Source: Sphingobacteriaceae bacterium (lineage in GTDB: Bacteria > Bacteroidota > Bacteroidia > B-17B0 > Aurantibacillaceae). Taken from it: a DNA stretch of 64,000 bases. Below are positions 62,334 to 64,000 of this stretch, one piece after another. Location of the stretch: the NCBI GenBank assembly GCA_002319075.1, contig NVQB01000001.1, positions 5,394,001 to 5,458,000 on the forward strand. Reading direction: 5' to 3'. The translations under genes and the position numbers were made by a program. The first letter of the stretch is position 1. Each line of letters opens with the position of its first letter. Under the pieces are notes generated by a model, which saw only the letters and a program-made list of their open reading frames with translations, had not been told where the DNA came from and made no database searches.

Positions 62334-64000
62334 TTACAACATTTGTTTAAACTGTGCCTTACTTTTTAACCGTTCGATTTTTTGCAGCGTGAAAGTCGTT
62401 TTAACTTTTTTGCCGCTTAGAGGTAAGTTTTTAAAAACCTGAGAATTACAAATGTAAGCCGTCATGTTCTTATCAAAAGCTATAAGTGTTACAAGTGAAG
62501 TTTTTGTGAAGACAAACTTGTAAGGATTGTATCCCCCTGCTCCATCGTACCTGATAAGGCCATTCAATGAACTATCCAGAATATAAATATATTCCGGAGA
62601 AATAGTGTTTCCCTTACTGTCCTTGTAATTTGCTACTACCTCTACAGTATTTGACAAACTTTTTAATGCATCAAAATTAAAAATGCCAAGGCTATTGATA
62701 TTCATGGTTTCTGTAATAAAACTGACTTCACGGTCAACACTTGCTGAACTCCCTCCACCGCCCGTTAAAGGTGGCACTATGCAAATGGCCAATTGATTGT
62801 CAGAAACTGAGCATTCGCCATTTCTTTCTTTTGCCTGCGAGTATCTTTCAGTCATTTCTGTCTTATGCGCATCGAAGTAACTGCACCATTCTTTAAAAGA
62901 CATTTTCCCTTCAGTTTCCATCATAAATGGTTTACTTCCATTCCAGAAACAAGTGGCAGTATCGGCGCCTGAATGCAAGAGCGAATAAATCCAGTCGTTC
63001 GCCGTTTTTAATTTTTCTAAAGAGTCCAGGCGATTTGTAAAACATTCATTTTTCAGCAAATAAGGTGTTTTTAACTTTGCTAATGCTTCTAATCTTTCAG
63101 TATACATTTTACGAACTGTGTTATAATCAAAAAGGAGAGCTTCAGCGCGGGACGCTTTATTTTTTTTACCCAGTACTCCTTTCACTTTCATAGTAAGATG
63201 CTCCATTTGTATCTGTTCTTTTCCGTCACCCAATACAAGGGAGTAATCGTTCCCGGATTTAATAATTTCGCAGCTTGTCCAGTAATTATTAAATGTTTCA
63301 GGCTTTAAAGGAGGAAGATCTTTTGTTTTGAATTTCCAGTGCACTTTTGAAAATGATTCCAACTCATTATTATTTTTTGAATAGCAGCTGAGATGAAAAA
63401 TTGTTCTCCTGGTATTTTCTCTTAAACTATGCAGTTTATAAGTATGGGTCTCTTTTTTAATTTCTTCCTCTATCTCTTTTATTTTCGCTTTATTTTTTGC
63501 CGAAGAAGACTTTAGCTCATCGATTTCAGCTATCAACTTTCTTTTGTTTTGTTTGAAGGTTGCTTCTGTTTCTGTAAGTTTTTCGTAAAGTGGTGCCGGA
63601 TGATAAGCAAGATAAACTCCGGCTCTTAGAGTTGTACATTGGCTCAGCGTGCAAGTGGAAGTTCCTGCTAAAAGCTTTTGATAGTCTTTATCTGAACCGT
63701 AAACCCTCGTAGAAAGTTCCTTTCCATCAGGACCAGTTAACTGTGCTAGCTCGGTCCACTTTTCAGAGATAGTATCGAAGTTGTAAAAATTGAGATTCGG
63801 AAGTTTAGAAACAACAGCAAATTTTACTTCCAAAGGTTTTTCAAGTTTCAGGTAAACGGGAACTCCTTTGCTAAATGCAAGCACCTTAAACATACCTGCA
63901 GAATTAAACTGATACAATTTTCCTTTTTCACTATGACTCATCGGGATGCCTGCCAAAATAAAATCAATAGGATCGCGGTATTCACAATACATGATGTCCA
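62334..64000 (-). CDS. Unknown protein, N-terminus cut by window edge
   Basis: An open frame of about 552 codons from an internal Met at 63992 continues to the right edge without a start, so the N-terminus is missing. Visible parts: FNSAGMFKVLAFSKGVPVYLKLEKP, a charged coiled coil (about 160-200), and a C-terminal beta-rich region with YIYILDSSLNGLIRYDGAGG and AFDKNMTAYICNSQVFKNL. The layout resembles exported Bacteroidetes proteins of unknown function. No function is given. Confidence 0.7.
   Translation of the reverse strand, partial: DIMYCEYRDPIDFILAGIPMSHSEKGKLYQFNSAGMFKVLAFSKGVPVYLKLEKPLEVKFAVVSKLPNLNFYNFDTISEKWTELAQLTGPDGKELSTRVYGSDKDYQKLLAGTSTCTLSQCTTLRAGVYLAYHPAPLYEKLTETEATFKQNKRKLIAEIDELKSSSAKNKAKIKEIEEEIKKETHTYKLHSLRENTRRTIFHLSCYSKNNNELESFSKVHWKFKTKDLPPLKPETFNNYWTSCEIIKSGNDYSLVLGDGKEQIQMEHLTMKVKGVLGKKNKASRAEALLFDYNTVRKMYTERLEALAKLKTPYLLKNECFTNRLDSLEKLKTANDWIYSLLHSGADTATCFWNGSKPFMMETEGKMSFKEWCSYFDAHKTEMTERYSQAKERNGECSVSDNQLAICIVPPLTGGGGSSASVDREVSFITETMNINSLGIFNFDALKSLSNTVEVVANYKDSKGNTISPEYIYILDSSLNGLIRYDGAGGYNPYKFVFTKTSLVTLIAFDKNMTAYICNSQVFKNLPLSGKKVKTTFTLQKIERLKSKAQFKQML

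Overview
This 64 kb window is a chromosomal segment of a Bacteroidota (Bacteroidetes-type) bacterium. The evidence is consistent: promoter boxes of the TAnnTTTG type; type IX secretion (T9SS) C-terminal sorting domains on several exported proteins; a PorP/SprF outer-membrane protein next to a giant repeat adhesin; DUF3592, DUF4172-Fic and DUF6496 families; and GIY-YIG nuclease genes interwoven with a tRNA-Leu gene. The DNA is AT-rich and no rRNA is present. The genus cannot be decided from this sequence. The genes at both edges are cut.

Region by region. (a) 1-4.2 kb: a minus-strand five-gene cassette (DUF3892, TIGR04141/DUF6119-like, uracil-glycosylase-fold-like, DUF2971, unknown) that looks like a defence or genome-island operon, with a shared 13-bp motif and a possible frameshift. 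(b) 4.4-7.8 kb: accessory junk and mobile DNA, with a truncated DNA methyltransferase, a HigBA toxin-antitoxin pair with a palindromic operator, and an array of tRNA-Leu fragments, palindromic elements and an intact GIY-YIG nuclease gene ending at an intact tRNA-Leu(CAA). (c) 8.1-13.9 kb: a KdpD/KdpE-like two-component system without kdpFABC, an OmpA-like protein, small membrane proteins, a Fic AMP-transferase with reiterated operator-like repeats, and tRNA-Lys(CTT). (d) 14-22.5 kb: a T9SS surface protein with 11 Ig-like repeats, an alkyladenine glycosylase, two stand-alone receivers (one lacking the phospho-acceptor Asp), a second uracil-glycosylase-like protein, an NlpE-like lipoprotein, a fatty-acid desaturase and a TerB-like protein. 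(e) 22.5-26.3 kb: a compact type III polyketide operon (UbiA, type III PKS, methyltransferase, FAD oxidoreductase), likely making a modified phenolic or quinone lipid. (f) 26.4-31.4 kb: small exported and membrane proteins, then an 11-unit tandem hairpin repeat. (g) 31.7-45.6 kb: one long minus-strand operon of a 2476-residue adhesin, PorP/SprF, a PD40/PKD protein, an unknown exported protein, and a two-component-propeller/SpoIIE phosphatase sensor. (h) 45.9-57.9 kb: Crp/Fnr regulator, divergent katG/oxyR, a pirin with an N-terminal extension, YceI, rhodanese, Na+/H+ antiporter, hydrolases and a peptidase. (i) 58-60 kb: a stress or nucleoid-type cluster (histone-H1-like, DUF6496, PA2169/DUF2383-like, disordered peptide). 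(j) 60-64 kb: tandem intergenic repeats, a membrane PH-like/methyltransferase fusion, DUF4253 and a partial unknown protein.

How the parts work together: the 31.7-45.6 kb operon joins a T9SS cargo, its likely outer-membrane partner and a signalling phosphatase. KatG and OxyR form a self-contained peroxide response. The type III PKS genes overlap or abut and are probably translationally coupled. The strongest candidates for undescribed biology are the 1-4.2 kb cassette, the tRNA-Leu/GIY-YIG array, the 30.6-31.4 kb hairpin repeat array and the adhesin-phosphatase operon.
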